A stretch of 64,000 nt of DNA from Shewanella sp. MBTL60-112-B2 (GTDB taxonomy: Bacteria; Pseudomonadota; Gammaproteobacteria; Enterobacterales; Shewanellaceae): the NCBI RefSeq assembly GCF_019655055.1, contig NZ_BPFA01000028.1, positions 1 to 64,000 on the forward strand, written 5' to 3'. Position numbers and translations under genes: made by a program. Positions 18,749 to 28,085 of the stretch are shown piece by piece. How positions within the stretch are numbered: the first letter of the stretch is position 1; each line of letters starts with the position of its first letter. The notes under the pieces are model-generated. The model did not search any database. It was not told where the DNA came from and was given only the letters and a program-made list of their open reading frames with translations.

Positions 18749-19441
18749 ATGAAACGAATTGCCATAGTAGAAGATGAAGCTGCGATTAGAGAGAACTACA
18801 AAGAGGTTTTGCAGCAACAAGGTTATTGTGTACAGGCCTACGCCAATCGCCCTGAAGCTATGTTGGCGTTTAATACTCGTCTGCCGGATCTAGCGATTAT
18901 TGATATCGGTCTTGAAAATGAAATCGATGGCGGTTTTACCTTGTGCCAATCCCTAAGAGCCATGTCGAGTACTTTGCCGATTATTTTCTTAACCGCTCGC
19001 GATAGCGACTTCGACACCGTTTGTGGCCTTAGACTGGGTGCCGATGATTATTTGAGTAAAGATGTTAGCTTTCCTCATCTTATCGCTCGACTTGCCGCAC
19101 TATTTAGGCGCTCCGATCTTAAAAATGCAGACAGCGATGACAATCAGATTATTGAGCATGGACTTCTCACCATAGATGTTAATCGTATGCGGGTGTGTTG
19201 GAATGCGGTACAAATTGAGCTAACTGTTACCGAGTTTTGGATGGTACACGCACTGGCTAAACGCCCAGGCCATGTACGCCAGCGTCAGGAGCTGATGCAG
19301 GAAGCGAAAATCTTTGTCGATGATTCGACCATTACTTCCCATGTAAAACGAATTCGAAAGAAGTTTATCGCACAAGATGCGAACTTTAACTGTATCGATA
19401 CCGTCTATGGCATGGGCTATCGCTGGGATTCACACAGTTAG
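18749..19441 (+). CDS. pdsR: Response regulator PdsR
   Basis: OmpR/PhoB-type transcription factor of the dedicated sortase system. The receiver domain (1-120) has acidic residues EDE at 8-10, phospho-acceptor Asp52 in IIDIGL, Thr82 and Lys104. A winged-helix domain (about 135-228) ends with the typical SHVKRIRKKF and GMGYRW. It follows AAGAAG and is transcribed away from pdsO, toward pdsS 85 bases downstream. It presumably controls the sortase operon and its own transcription. Confidence 0.92.
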   Translation: MKRIAIVEDEAAIRENYKEVLQQQGYCVQAYANRPEAMLAFNTRLPDLAIIDIGLENEIDGGFTLCQSLRAMSSTLPIIFLTARDSDFDTVCGLRLGADDYLSKDVSFPHLIARLAALFRRSDLKNADSDDNQIIEHGLLTIDVNRMRVCWNAVQIELTVTEFWMVHALAKRPGHVRQRQELMQEAKIFVDDSTITSHVKRIRKKFIAQDANFNCIDTVYGMGYRWDSHS

Positions 19442-19526
19442 CTCTCTGCTATGCAACAGAGAGCCCATTTGATTCACACAAATTTAGTCACATCAATTAA
19501 GCATAAGTTAGGTAAAACATTTATCC

Positions 19527-21713
19527 ATGTTCAATTTGCCCATAGGTCTTCGCGCTAAAGTCGCGGTTTTATCCCTGTTTCTACTCTGCCTTCCTTGGCT
19601 GGGGTATCAATACGTATGGGAGATGGAAAAGTACCTACGTCACGGCCAAGAAAAAACTTTAGAGGGCACTACACAAGCATTAGCAACTGCGCTGCACGAG
19701 AGACCCAAACTATTCGACAGCCAAGCCAGCTTTCTAACTCAGGTCGAAAAAGGCCGCGATCTTTATGCCTACCCGCTTTCAGGCCCTATTCAGCTCGATG
19801 GCAAACTGGCAGACTGGAACAGTTATCGCCATCGCGTACTTAACTACGCTGATGACTATCAGATCTATAAACGCGATGAAAGCCAGCCACTCGCTCTAAG
19901 TTTTAACCATATGGTGGGCAAATACGCGGGATATCTCTATGGTTTTTTCGAAGTCAATGATCCGCAAGTGATCTACCGCGGTAAAAATAGCCTTAGAATA
20001 GATAAAAACGATCATATCGCCATCGCAACTCTCGCCCCCGATGGTATGTTCCGCCGTTATATTATCGCCACAACCCAAGATGGTTGGATCAGTGCCTTCG
20101 AACTTCCTGAAGATCCGAGCCTAACCAAACCTGTAACCCCTGAAGTCAAAATTCAAGGTAAATGGACCAAGAGTAAACGAGGTTATAATGTCGAGCTGCG
20201 TATGCCACTCGATATGGTAGGCAGTAAGCTTGGTTTTGCGGTTTATGACGTCAACGACAACAAAACACGTACACTCGATGCCATTGTTGGCACCTCGGCT
20301 ATCGATGATGTCAGCAAGCTGGGGACCGTACTGGTGCCCTCACCTGAAATTGAAAGCATCATTAAAGGCATGAGTCATAATAGCTCTCGTATTTGGGTGG
20401 TGGATAAACATGGTAGAGTACTGGCAAAGTCTGGTGATATTCGTTCAGACAACAGTGTTTGGTCACGCTCAACCATAGAAAAACACAATAACTCCACTTG
20501 GGAGAAATTTAAGCAAGAGTACCTTCATCCGCTTTATTACAAAATCCTCACCACTCCGGCCAAAGATTTTATCGACTCTTTGCAAGATTCAACCGTACTG
20601 CAAGGCAGCCATATATCTAAAGCACTCAATGGCGAGCAAGGGTCAACCTGGCGATTAACTCCAGACAACAAAGCCGTAGTGCTTGCAGCTGCAAGCCCTA
20701 TTTGGATTGATGACAAGGTGATGGGCGTAGTCATTGCTGAAGAAACCACTCACGGCATTAGAACCCTAAGAAACAAAGCCTTAGAAAAGCTGTTCAATGT
20801 GATTTTAACCATCATGAGTATGGGCACCTTGGCGCTATTCTTCTTTGCTTCCAACATCTCTAGCCGTATTCGAAAACTGCGCGATGAAGCCGAACAAGCA
20901 ATCGACAGTCAGGGGCGGATTAAGAATGAAATTCAGGGTTCCAAGGTGCGTGATGAAATTGGCGATCTGTCACGAAGTTTCGCCAGCATTGTTAGCCGCT
21001 TGAGCCAATATACTCATTATTTAGAGAATATGTCATCGCGCTTGTCTCACGAGCTGCGTACCCCCGTTGCCGTAGTACGCTCATCGCTAGAACACCTTGG
21101 ACTACAAGAGCTTAATCCTGATACGCGAAAATATGTTGACCGGGCACAAGAAGGGGTTAACCGTCTCAATATGATCTTAAATAATATGAGCGAAGCAACT
21201 CGCTTAGAAGAGAGTCTTTCTCATGCGGAAAGAAGCGTTTTTCCTTTAGAGAAAGTGGTCAGTGGCTGCATGCAAGGCTATCAGATGACCTATCCGCAAC
21301 AAAGCTTCAGTTTAGATATTATCAACGAAGAAACTCCCATTCTTGGGGTTCCAGAATATATCGCCCAACTCATGGATAAACTGGTTGCTAACGCATTAGA
21401 GTTTAGCCATCAGCACACACCAATTAATGTGTCACTCAAGGTAAAGAGTAAATTTGCCGAGCTTAGGATCAGTAATCAAGGTCCTGCCCTACCTGAAAAT
21501 ATGGCTGAACAAATTTTCGAGTCTATGGTTTCGGTGCGCCCGCAAAAGATACAAGACAAGCCTCATTTGGGACTAGGCCTGTATATTGCTAGGCTGATTA
21601 GCCAGTTCCATCAAGGCCAGATCACTGCTCGTAACTTGCAAGATAAGTCAGGTGAGATCAGCGGTGTAGAAATTAAAATTAGACTGCCTTTAAGTAAAGA
21701 GAGCCTGTCATGA
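19527..21713 (+). CDS. pdsS: Sensor histidine kinase PdsS
   Basis: Membrane sensor kinase paired with PdsR. TM1 lies at about residues 12-30. A large periplasmic sensor region of about 390 residues follows; it contains a carbohydrate-binding-like beta segment (about 75-235), and what it senses is unknown. TM2 is near 425-448 and leads into HAMP (about 448-500). The HisKA phospho-acceptor is His508 in LSHELRTPVA. The HATPase domain has its N box in MDKLVANALEF and its G2 box in LGLGLYIARL. The 728-residue length and position are those of known PdsS proteins. The envelope-facing sensor suggests that sortase expression answers an extracytoplasmic cue. Confidence 0.92.
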   Translation: MFNLPIGLRAKVAVLSLFLLCLPWLGYQYVWEMEKYLRHGQEKTLEGTTQALATALHERPKLFDSQASFLTQVEKGRDLYAYPLSGPIQLDGKLADWNSYRHRVLNYADDYQIYKRDESQPLALSFNHMVGKYAGYLYGFFEVNDPQVIYRGKNSLRIDKNDHIAIATLAPDGMFRRYIIATTQDGWISAFELPEDPSLTKPVTPEVKIQGKWTKSKRGYNVELRMPLDMVGSKLGFAVYDVNDNKTRTLDAIVGTSAIDDVSKLGTVLVPSPEIESIIKGMSHNSSRIWVVDKHGRVLAKSGDIRSDNSVWSRSTIEKHNNSTWEKFKQEYLHPLYYKILTTPAKDFIDSLQDSTVLQGSHISKALNGEQGSTWRLTPDNKAVVLAAASPIWIDDKVMGVVIAEETTHGIRTLRNKALEKLFNVILTIMSMGTLALFFFASNISSRIRKLRDEAEQAIDSQGRIKNEIQGSKVRDEIGDLSRSFASIVSRLSQYTHYLENMSSRLSHELRTPVAVVRSSLEHLGLQELNPDTRKYVDRAQEGVNRLNMILNNMSEATRLEESLSHAERSVFPLEKVVSGCMQGYQMTYPQQSFSLDIINEETPILGVPEYIAQLMDKLVANALEFSHQHTPINVSLKVKSKFAELRISNQGPALPENMAEQIFESMVSVRPQKIQDKPHLGLGLYIARLISQFHQGQITARNLQDKSGEISGVEIKIRLPLSKESLS

Positions 21714-21868
21714 CTTTAAGGTAATATCTTTAATACTCCAGAAAATGCACCTTATTAAATGAGCCTAAAAATCACGATTACAATCAATTGAAACACTAAT
21801 TAAAACAACAATCAAAACAACCAATTGAGACTGTCATCGAAATTGATCTTGAAAAGATAAACACTTGT

Positions 21869-21874
21869 TATGAT
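21869..21874 (+). promoter_or_regulatory. metC -10 box
   Basis: TATGAT preceded by TGT forms an extended -10 element, so a weak -35 is tolerable (TTGATC and TTGAAA upstream are badly spaced). Transcription would start near 21881, right at the met-box-like octamers. Confidence 0.4.
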
Positions 21875-21888
21875 AGACACTTCATTTT

Positions 21889-21912
21889 AGCCATTTAGAT
21901 GTTAAGATGGCT
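21889..21912. promoter_or_regulatory. Tandem met-box-like octamers (MetJ operator)
   Basis: Three abutting 8-mers, AGCCATTT, AGATGTTA and AGATGGCT, resemble the MetJ consensus AGACGTCT repeated in tandem. The arms AGCCAT and ATGGCT also make the block palindromic, as met boxes are. They sit just downstream of the -10 before metC, a typical repressor position. The match is approximate. Confidence 0.45.
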
Positions 21913-21940
21913 AAAAATTAAAACTGATGGAATTCGCCCT

Positions 21941-23119
21941 ATGAAAAAAGAAACCCAAATAATCAGTCTTGGCCGTGATAAAAAATGGACTCAAGGGGTA
22001 ATTAACCCACCGGTTTACCGCGCTTCAACCATGGTATTCGATACCATTGAAGATATGCGCTTTGCCGCAAAGAACAAGGCAAATGGCGAGATGTTCTATG
22101 GCCGCCGCGGCGGACCGACCCACTTTGCCTTTCAAGCTGCCATCGCCGAGCTAGAAGGCGGTGTAGGTACGGCCTTATATCCATCGGGTAGTGCTGCTAT
22201 CAGCAACAGCCTGCTGTCTTTCTTAAAATCAGGCGATCACCTACTAATGGTTGATAGTGCCTACGAACCAACCCGTGACCTGTGTGATAAGTTACTGGCA
22301 GGCTACGGTATCGAAACCACTTATTACGACCCTATGATAGGTGATGGTATCGAGGCATTAATCCAGCCCAACACTAAAGTGTTATTTTTAGAGTCTCCAG
22401 GTTCTATTACCATGGAAGTGCAAGACGTGCCTACCCTGAGTCGTATCGCCCACCAGCATGATATCATGGTCATGCTCGATAATACCTGGGCGTCACCTAT
22501 TAACTCTCGTCCATTTGAAATGGGCGTCGATATCTCCATCCAAGCCGCGACAAAGTACATTGTTGGCCATTCTGATGTGATGATGGGGACGGCAACAGCC
22601 AATGAGAAACACTGGGAGCAACTTAGAGAAAACAGCTACCTACTTGGACAGTGCACCTCTCCCGATGATGTTTACCTTGCAAGTCGCGGCCTGAGAACCT
22701 TAGGTATTCGTTTAGCTCAGCATGAGCAAAATGCGCTTAAAGTTGCTAATTGGCTAAATAGCCGAGCAGAGGTGGACCATTTGCGTCACCCGGCTTTTGA
22801 GTCTTGCCCGGGTCATGAATTCTTTAACCGCGACTTTAGTGCCTCAAATGGTTTGTTCTCATTTGTATTAAAGCAAGGCGATGTCAGATCCGTTACCGCA
22901 TTTGTTGAAAATATGCAGCACTTTAAAATGGGCTTCTCTTGGGGTGGCTATGAAAGCCTGATCTTAGGAGTATTCGGTATCGACAAGCTGCGCACTGCAA
23001 CCCAGTGGGACAGCAGCAAGCCACTCATCCGATTGCACATTGGTCTTGAGAATGTGGATGACTTAATAGCCGATCTCGATGCTGCTTTTGAGCGTTACAA
23101 TCAGGTCTTGAATCGTTAA
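21941..23119 (+). CDS. metC: Cystathionine beta-lyase
   Basis: PLP enzyme of the Cys/Met-metabolism family that cleaves cystathionine to homocysteine, ammonia and pyruvate in methionine synthesis. The PLP lysine is Lys205 in AATKYIVGHSD. Other family blocks are PPVYRASTMVF, YGRRGGPT, PSGSAAI and LDNTWASPI. The internal ATG was chosen because MKKETQIISLG is the conserved N terminus and the 14-residue extension overlaps the putative MetJ operator; this gives 392 residues. W/Y-rich substrate-site segments favour MetC over cystathionine gamma-synthase. Confidence 0.92.
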   Translation: MKKETQIISLGRDKKWTQGVINPPVYRASTMVFDTIEDMRFAAKNKANGEMFYGRRGGPTHFAFQAAIAELEGGVGTALYPSGSAAISNSLLSFLKSGDHLLMVDSAYEPTRDLCDKLLAGYGIETTYYDPMIGDGIEALIQPNTKVLFLESPGSITMEVQDVPTLSRIAHQHDIMVMLDNTWASPINSRPFEMGVDISIQAATKYIVGHSDVMMGTATANEKHWEQLRENSYLLGQCTSPDDVYLASRGLRTLGIRLAQHEQNALKVANWLNSRAEVDHLRHPAFESCPGHEFFNRDFSASNGLFSFVLKQGDVRSVTAFVENMQHFKMGFSWGGYESLILGVFGIDKLRTATQWDSSKPLIRLHIGLENVDDLIADLDAAFERYNQVLNR

Positions 23120-23175
23120 CCTTCGAAATTTTAAAGGGTAAGCCATTGTAAAAAAGGTTTTATCCAGAAGAAGCT

Positions 23176-23209
23176 AAACAGGCCGACATATTTGTCGGCC
23201 TGTTTTTTT
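23176..23209 (+). terminator. metC terminator
   Basis: Stem AAACAGGCCGACA/TGTCGGCCTGTTT with a 4-base loop and T7. Confidence 0.92.
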
Positions 23210-23286
23210 ATACTGGTAATGATCTTTTAGTTTAGCTGTTAGTATAAATACTCTATCATTAAAAACGTTCCTTCATACTCTAGAGA

Positions 23287-23868
23287 ATGTTTTCAATGCA
23301 GCGCGTCACATCCTCCAAAGGCTTCACCTTAATCGAACTCGTTATCGTGATCATTGTACTTGGTATATTAGCTGTCATTGCTGCCGCTAAATATGTCGAT
23401 TTAAAGCGTGACGCCGAAATTTCACGGGTGAAAGCAATTGCGGCGGCATTTGAACAGTCTTTGATTTTTTCCCATACAAAATGGCAGCTTGTTACTGGCA
23501 ACGGTGCCTTTAACGATCTTCCTGATTTTGCCGGCGGAAAACTGGACATGAATAGCTATGGCTACCCATTGGGCATAGATAAAAATAATCCAATGGGTCA
23601 ACCTAAGAATATTGGGAAAGGTGAGCAAGGCTGCGTTGATCTTTGGAATACACTGCAACAGGAACCTGCCTCTGTGGCACTGTCGAATGAAAATTCTATT
23701 AGCGATTTTCAAGCCTATCGTCATCAGGCCGACGTTAATCCTGATGGTCAGACTCAATGTACCTATGTTCTGCGTACGCTCGGTGATACTAAAGGCCGCC
23801 AGCAAGCCGATATCAAAATTGTTTACGACTCCGTTGCAGGCACTGCTACAGCGCTTATTCGTGAATAA
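23287..23868 (+). CDS. Orphan type IV prepilin-like protein
   Basis: Class III signal peptide: 12-residue leader ending KG, then FTLIE with Glu at +5, and a hydrophobic helix (13-35, VIVIIVLGILAVIAAAKY) like that of MSHA-type pilins. The prepilin peptidase should cleave between Gly12 and Phe13. The mature part has a globular C-terminal domain with Cys residues near 116 and 158 that could form the usual pilin disulfide loop. No other pilus or secretion genes are near, so it must use machinery encoded elsewhere. The start could also be the ATG at residue 4; the cleavage site would not change. Confidence 0.85.
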   Translation: MFSMQRVTSSKGFTLIELVIVIIVLGILAVIAAAKYVDLKRDAEISRVKAIAAAFEQSLIFSHTKWQLVTGNGAFNDLPDFAGGKLDMNSYGYPLGIDKNNPMGQPKNIGKGEQGCVDLWNTLQQEPASVALSNENSISDFQAYRHQADVNPDGQTQCTYVLRTLGDTKGRQQADIKIVYDSVAGTATALIRE

Positions 23869-23891
23869 TTATAAGCAGTAAATCAGATAGC

Positions 23892-23918
23892 AAAAAGGGC
23901 GAATATGATCCGCCCTTT
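23892..23918. terminator. Bidirectional terminator, prepilin / creA
   Basis: Stem AAAGGGCG/CGCCCTTT with a 9-base loop, T-rich on the plus side and T5 on the minus side. Confidence 0.75.
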
Positions 23919-23964
23919 CTATATTCTGACCTGATTTAGTCTACAAGATTTGAATTAATAAGCT

Positions 23965-24459
23965 TTAGTGATTATTAACTGCCCCACCCGCTACCCAAGC
24001 CTGTGTACCATAGAGTGGCACTGTCGAGAGTGCATGTTTATGGCTACCATTGGTCTCTTTAGTCGAATAAGACAGATATAGTAATGTTTGGTTTTTAGCA
24101 TCGTAAATTCGGCGCACCTTAAGTGATTTAAACAAAATACTTAAAGACTCCTTAAATACCACCTCACCATTTTTACTCTTATCAATATTAGCGATTTCAG
24201 CCGCTGTTATTGGCCCTGTTTGGCGACAAGAGATACTCATATCCGATGGGTCTGCAAGACTTAAATCCGCTTCAATACGGCTGATATGACAAGTTACGCC
24301 AGGGATCTTAGGATCGTGCCTAGCATCAATAATCACATCCTTGGTGGTAAATAAGCCTAAACTCACCTTGCCCACATCATCGCCGCAACCACTAAGACCG
24401 AGTGCCAGCAGTAGAGATAAACCAATACCTGCAACGCACTTTTTAGTTAACCTAGTCAT
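23965..24459 (-). CDS. creA: CreA-family lipoprotein
   Basis: Small exported protein of the CreA family, whose molecular role is unknown. The downstream ATG was chosen because AAGGA lies at good spacing and the lipoprotein signal begins there: positive start, hydrophobic 9-22, lipobox LSGC with Cys25. The family core is recognisable in ARHDPKIPGVTCHISRIE and SISCRQTGPI, with a Cys pair for a disulfide. Most CreA proteins have an ordinary signal peptide, so the lipobox is a variation, also seen in some marine relatives. It follows yegD on the same strand 89 bases downstream and may be co-transcribed. Confidence 0.85.
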   Translation of the reverse strand: MTRLTKKCVAGIGLSLLLALGLSGCGDDVGKVSLGLFTTKDVIIDARHDPKIPGVTCHISRIEADLSLADPSDMSISCRQTGPITAAEIANIDKSKNGEVVFKESLSILFKSLKVRRIYDAKNQTLLYLSYSTKETNGSHKHALSTVPLYGTQAWVAGGAVNNH

Positions 24460-24548
24460 ATTCATTTCCTTAAGGTATTGAGCCAATAGTAAGATTAAAA
24501 TGTGTCAATCAAAATTATTTAAATCACCAATATTTAAATAATAAAGGG

Positions 24549-25916
24549 TTAAGCAAACACTCTTTGCGCCCAACGGGTTAAACCCGCTGTCACACTACCG
24601 AAGTGATCGCCGACAACAATTGGGATTTCTGGGAACAAGCCTGAAATACGTTTATATATAGCCGGACTTCTCGCCGTACCACCAGTTACATAGATCCGAT
24701 CAGGCATCACACCAGCTTGCTCAAGGGCTTCTCGCATCAAAGCTTCAACTTTTGATAGCGGTATAGTTATAGCGTTTTCAAAATCTTCTTCGCTCACCCT
24801 AGCATGCAACCCACCATGGATATATTCCAGTGACGTATCCACATTAGCGTCACTAGACAGTGCAATCTTACTCTGTTCTGCGCTGCGCACCAATTTATAG
24901 CCTAACTGCTCTTTTTGAACTTTAAGCAAACGCTGAATAAGCTCAGGCTTTTGGGCATCTTTGATTAGGTCTTCGATCAACTTCTTCGACGCCAAGGCGC
25001 TAAAGTCTCGCTGTGCACTAATGTCGTTGACTGCAACCGCGTTCCAAAAGGGTTTGCTTGGCACTGGCAATTGGTTAACCATAAGGCTACCTAGGCCAAG
25101 ATGCGGCATAAATGAAGCCATAGATAATGCGATATCTAAGTCATTACCACCAATGCGTTGACCACTATGGCCTAGAAAGTCAGCACTGCGGTCACGGTTA
25201 TCTATATGGTTTGGCCCCATTTTTACCATAGAGCAGTCAGTAGTACCACCACCAACATCCACCACCAGCACGGTAACGTTTTCATCTAATGAAGCTTCAT
25301 AATCCATACCAGCAGCTAGAGGCTCAAATAAGAAATCGACTTCGGTAAAGCCCGCACGACTAGCAGCAAGAGACAAAATGGCCTCAGCCTGCTGATTGCT
25401 CTGCTCACCACCTATGCCTTGGAAGTTAACCGGACGGCCAATAACCGCATGGGTGATCTTCTGCGCGGCTGAAAAGTTGCTTTCAGCCTGTTTCTTAATA
25501 TGCATCATCATTAAAGTGACGATATCTTCAAATAGCGCTATTTGACTCTCTCTTAGCCCGGTTGCGCCAAGGAAAGATTTCGGAGAGCGTACATAAAACC
25601 CTTCGTCAGGCATATCTAAATAGGCTTCGATAGCCTGCTCGCCCACAAATACTGCCTGCTCATTAGGCAGTAAATCCAGATCACGACGTGCAGCTTGCGC
25701 TCGACTTAACTGAGCGGCGCGCGCTCGGGCGTACTCCACTTTTTGCTCTTGCGGTAACTGATTTAATACCGCCTCGGCAATTAGCTCTCTATCCATCGCA
25801 TACAGCGTTGAACTTAAATACTTAGAATCACCAGATAAGGGTACCAAGCGCACATCACTGCCTTCCACCACACCAATAGCGCAGTTTGCACTACCGTAGT
25901 CAAAACCTACAAACAT
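24549..25916 (-). CDS. yegD: Hsp70-like protein YegD
   Basis: Atypical Hsp70/DnaK-superfamily ATPase that lacks the usual substrate-binding domain. The actin-like ATPase fold is shown by MFVGFDYGSANCAIGV (phosphate 1), VLVVDVGGGTTDCSMV (phosphate 2) and VTGGTARSPAI (adenosine motif). The insert rich in Ala/Arg (about 60-80) is family-typical. At 455 residues it matches E. coli YegD (450). Cytoplasmic; the client and biological role are not established. It is read toward creA. Confidence 0.92.
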   Translation of the reverse strand: MFVGFDYGSANCAIGVVEGSDVRLVPLSGDSKYLSSTLYAMDRELIAEAVLNQLPQEQKVEYARARAAQLSRAQAARRDLDLLPNEQAVFVGEQAIEAYLDMPDEGFYVRSPKSFLGATGLRESQIALFEDIVTLMMMHIKKQAESNFSAAQKITHAVIGRPVNFQGIGGEQSNQQAEAILSLAASRAGFTEVDFLFEPLAAGMDYEASLDENVTVLVVDVGGGTTDCSMVKMGPNHIDNRDRSADFLGHSGQRIGGNDLDIALSMASFMPHLGLGSLMVNQLPVPSKPFWNAVAVNDISAQRDFSALASKKLIEDLIKDAQKPELIQRLLKVQKEQLGYKLVRSAEQSKIALSSDANVDTSLEYIHGGLHARVSEEDFENAITIPLSKVEALMREALEQAGVMPDRIYVTGGTARSPAIYKRISGLFPEIPIVVGDHFGSVTAGLTRWAQRVFA

Positions 25917-25992
25917 TCCCTTATCCTTTAAAGCGTAAAAAAGCCGTGCAAAATAACACAGTCAGACCCGAGTAAAAAGTGCCTTTTAGAAA

Positions 25993-26020
25993 TAAAAAAA
26001 AGCAGCCATAGGCTGCCTTT
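25993..26020 (-). terminator. trhO terminator
   Basis: On the minus strand GCAGCC-TAT-GGCTGC is followed by T8, between trhO and yegD. Confidence 0.85.
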
Positions 26021-26075
26021 AATGATGTGTATCCTAACGGGTTAAGCCATCATCTAAATTGGTTAATTTGAAAGC

Positions 26076-27059
26076 TTATCCGCGCTTGTCATTCTGCGCT
26101 TTTTTAAGCTGCTCTTTCTTGGCTCTGCGGGTCTCTATTACTTGACTCACATCGCTACCAATATGCGCTTCACCACGTTGCTTAGATAACTGAACTTGAC
26201 GCTCACGTTCAATAAAGCGTTGACGCTGTTTTTCACTGATATTATCAATGCAGTGGGGACAACTGACCCCTTGAACAAAGGCCTGTGACGCCATTTCATC
26301 GGCGGTGATCGGCATACGGCAAGCATTACATTGAGCGTACTGGCCTTTTTCTAAGTTATGGTCAACGGCGACGCGGTTATCAAATACAAAACACTCGCCC
26401 TGCCACAGACTCTCTTCCTGCTTGACCTCTTCTAGATACTTTAAGATCCCGCCTTCAAGATGGTAAACATCATCAAATCCCTGTTCTTTCAAATAAGCCG
26501 TTGATTTTTCACAGCGGATACCACCTGTGCAAAACATAGCCACTTTCTTATGCTTGGCAGGATCCAGGTTTTGCTTCACGTAGTCAGGAAACTCCCGAAA
26601 TGTCTTTGTTTTTGGGTCTAGTGCATCTTTAAAGGTACCAATTTGTACTTCATAATCGTTACGAGTATCAACAAGCAGTACTTCAGGATCGGAAATCAGT
26701 TTATTCCAGTCTTTTGGCTTAACATAGGTACCGACCACCTTTTTAGGATCTATGCCTTCGACTCCCATGGTGACAATTTCTTTCTTCAGTTTTACCTTAG
26801 TGCGGTAAAACGGCATTTCATCATCAAACGACAGCTTATAGACAATGTTATCGAGTCCTGGCTGGGCCGCTAACCAAGCTAATAATTCATCGATGGCGGA
26901 TTGTGTGCCTGCGACGGTACCGTTAATGCCTTCTTGCGCTATAAGTAATGAGCCTTTTACCCCTGATGCTTCCATTACTTTTAGTAACGGAGCCTGTAAC
27001 TTTTCAAATTCTGCCAAAGTGACAAACTTATACATGGCGCACACAACAACTTTTGACAT
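26076..27059 (-). CDS. trhO: tRNA uridine(34) hydroxylase
   Basis: Rhodanese-domain enzyme that oxygenates uridine 34 of tRNA to 5-hydroxyuridine, the precursor of cmo5U/mcmo5U wobble modifications. The start was moved to the internal ATG preceded by AAGGGA, where the family N terminus [10 protein letters not shown] begins; this gives 327 residues. The N-terminal alpha/beta domain (1-95) has [13 protein letters not shown]. The rhodanese domain (about 120-220) has the active-site loop [10 protein letters not shown] with its catalytic Cys. A C-terminal Cys-rich region (CNACRMP...CPHC) probably binds zinc. Known formerly as YceA. Confidence 0.95.
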   Translation of the reverse strand: MSKVVVCAMYKFVTLAEFEKLQAPLLKVMEASGVKGSLLIAQEGINGTVAGTQSAIDELLAWLAAQPGLDNIVYKLSFDDEMPFYRTKVKLKKEIVTMGVEGIDPKKVVGTYVKPKDWNKLISDPEVLLVDTRNDYEVQIGTFKDALDPKTKTFREFPDYVKQNLDPAKHKKVAMFCTGGIRCEKSTAYLKEQGFDDVYHLEGGILKYLEEVKQEESLWQGECFVFDNRVAVDHNLEKGQYAQCNACRMPITADEMASQAFVQGVSCPHCIDNISEKQRQRFIERERQVQLSKQRGEAHIGSDVSQVIETRRAKKEQLKKAQNDKRG

Positions 27060-27264
27060 ATCTTTCCCTTTTACGGCTAGCTGAAGCTTAACCTTCAGTG
27101 CAATTATCGCTGGTAGACAAAAGCTGCTCCAGCATACAAAATTCAGCGCAAAGTCTACATGGATCACACAAACACAAACAGGGACAAAAAGTAGGGTTAC
27201 TCAGCAATGGGCAATTAAAACAACTCAAAAGCCACAAATTCACGCCATAGAATTAATATTAATG

Positions 27265-27280
27265 ATTGTTATTTAACAAT
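27265..27280. promoter_or_regulatory. 16-bp palindrome before GST gene
   Basis: Perfect palindrome ATTGTTATTTAACAAT (7-2-7), 46 bases before the GST start in the trhO-GST spacer. Its position suggests an operator. The regulator is unknown. No other feature was recognised in the 267-bp spacer. Confidence 0.4.
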
Positions 27281-27326
27281 TAAGCGTTGAAAATAGTGAC
27301 ATAATACAGCTAGAAAAGATCACAAT

Positions 27327-27989
27327 ATGTCTCTGCCTACACTCTATTCATTCAGACGTTGCCCCTATGCAATGCGTGCAAGACTCGGAATTTTATTATC
27401 AGGCCAAAGCGTTAGCCTTAGAGAGATAGTGCTTAAACATAAGCCAGATGCCATGCTCAAAGCCTCACCAAAAGGCACTGTGCCTGTGCTTATTTTGCAA
27501 GATGGGAGTGTGATTGAAGAGAGTATAGAGATCATGTGCTGGGCATTACTTAATAATGATCCTCAAAACTTATTACTTAATGGTAGTCCTGAAAAACAAG
27601 AGATAGCCCAAGCCCTGATTAATACCAATGATCACAGCTTTAAACCTTGGTTAGATAAATATAAATATGCCGACAGACACCCAGAGCACAGCGAGCAATA
27701 TTACCGTCAGCAAGGCGAACAATTTATCGCGCAGCTTGAAAGCCTATTATCAAAACAAGTACAGTTGATGGGAAGTCAGCCCTCTATCGCTGACTATGCC
27801 ATCTTTCCGTTTGTCCGTCAGTTCGCCTCTGTAGATAAGCTCTGGTTCGACAATAGTGCCTACCTTAACGTTCAGCGCTGGCTAAAACAGCATATCGAAA
27901 GTGATTATTTCAAAGCCATCATGCAAAAGTATCCTACCTGGCTTGAAAGTGCAGAGAGCTTTGAGTTTGGTGGGAGCATCGCGGTTTAA
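27327..27989 (+). CDS. Glutathione S-transferase family protein
   Basis: Two-domain GST-fold protein of 220 residues. The N-terminal thioredoxin-like domain (1-78) begins TLYSFRRCPYAMRARLGI, with a CPYA active-site variant in place of the glutaredoxin CPYC, and holds the cis-Pro motif GTVPVLIL and the glutathione-binding EESIEIM. The all-helical C-terminal domain (about 90-215) includes PSIADYAIFPFVRQF, the N-capping-box region. A single active-site Cys suggests glutathione-dependent thiol chemistry rather than disulfide exchange. Substrate unknown. Confidence 0.88.
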   Translation: MSLPTLYSFRRCPYAMRARLGILLSGQSVSLREIVLKHKPDAMLKASPKGTVPVLILQDGSVIEESIEIMCWALLNNDPQNLLLNGSPEKQEIAQALINTNDHSFKPWLDKYKYADRHPEHSEQYYRQQGEQFIAQLESLLSKQVQLMGSQPSIADYAIFPFVRQFASVDKLWFDNSAYLNVQRWLKQHIESDYFKAIMQKYPTWLESAESFEFGGSIAV

Positions 27990-28040
27990 AGTACATAGAG
28001 CTAGAGGATCCACCAACTGAAGTAGGTGGTTTAGGGCTGA

Positions 28041-28066
28041 GAAAAAAAGCCGCGTTATGCGGCTAT
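28041..28066 (-). terminator. Terminator after glycine-zipper gene
   Basis: On the minus strand AGCCGC-ATAAC-GCGGCT is followed by T6. Confidence 0.8.
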
Positions 28067-28085
28067 TTCAATTGTTTGCTACTCA

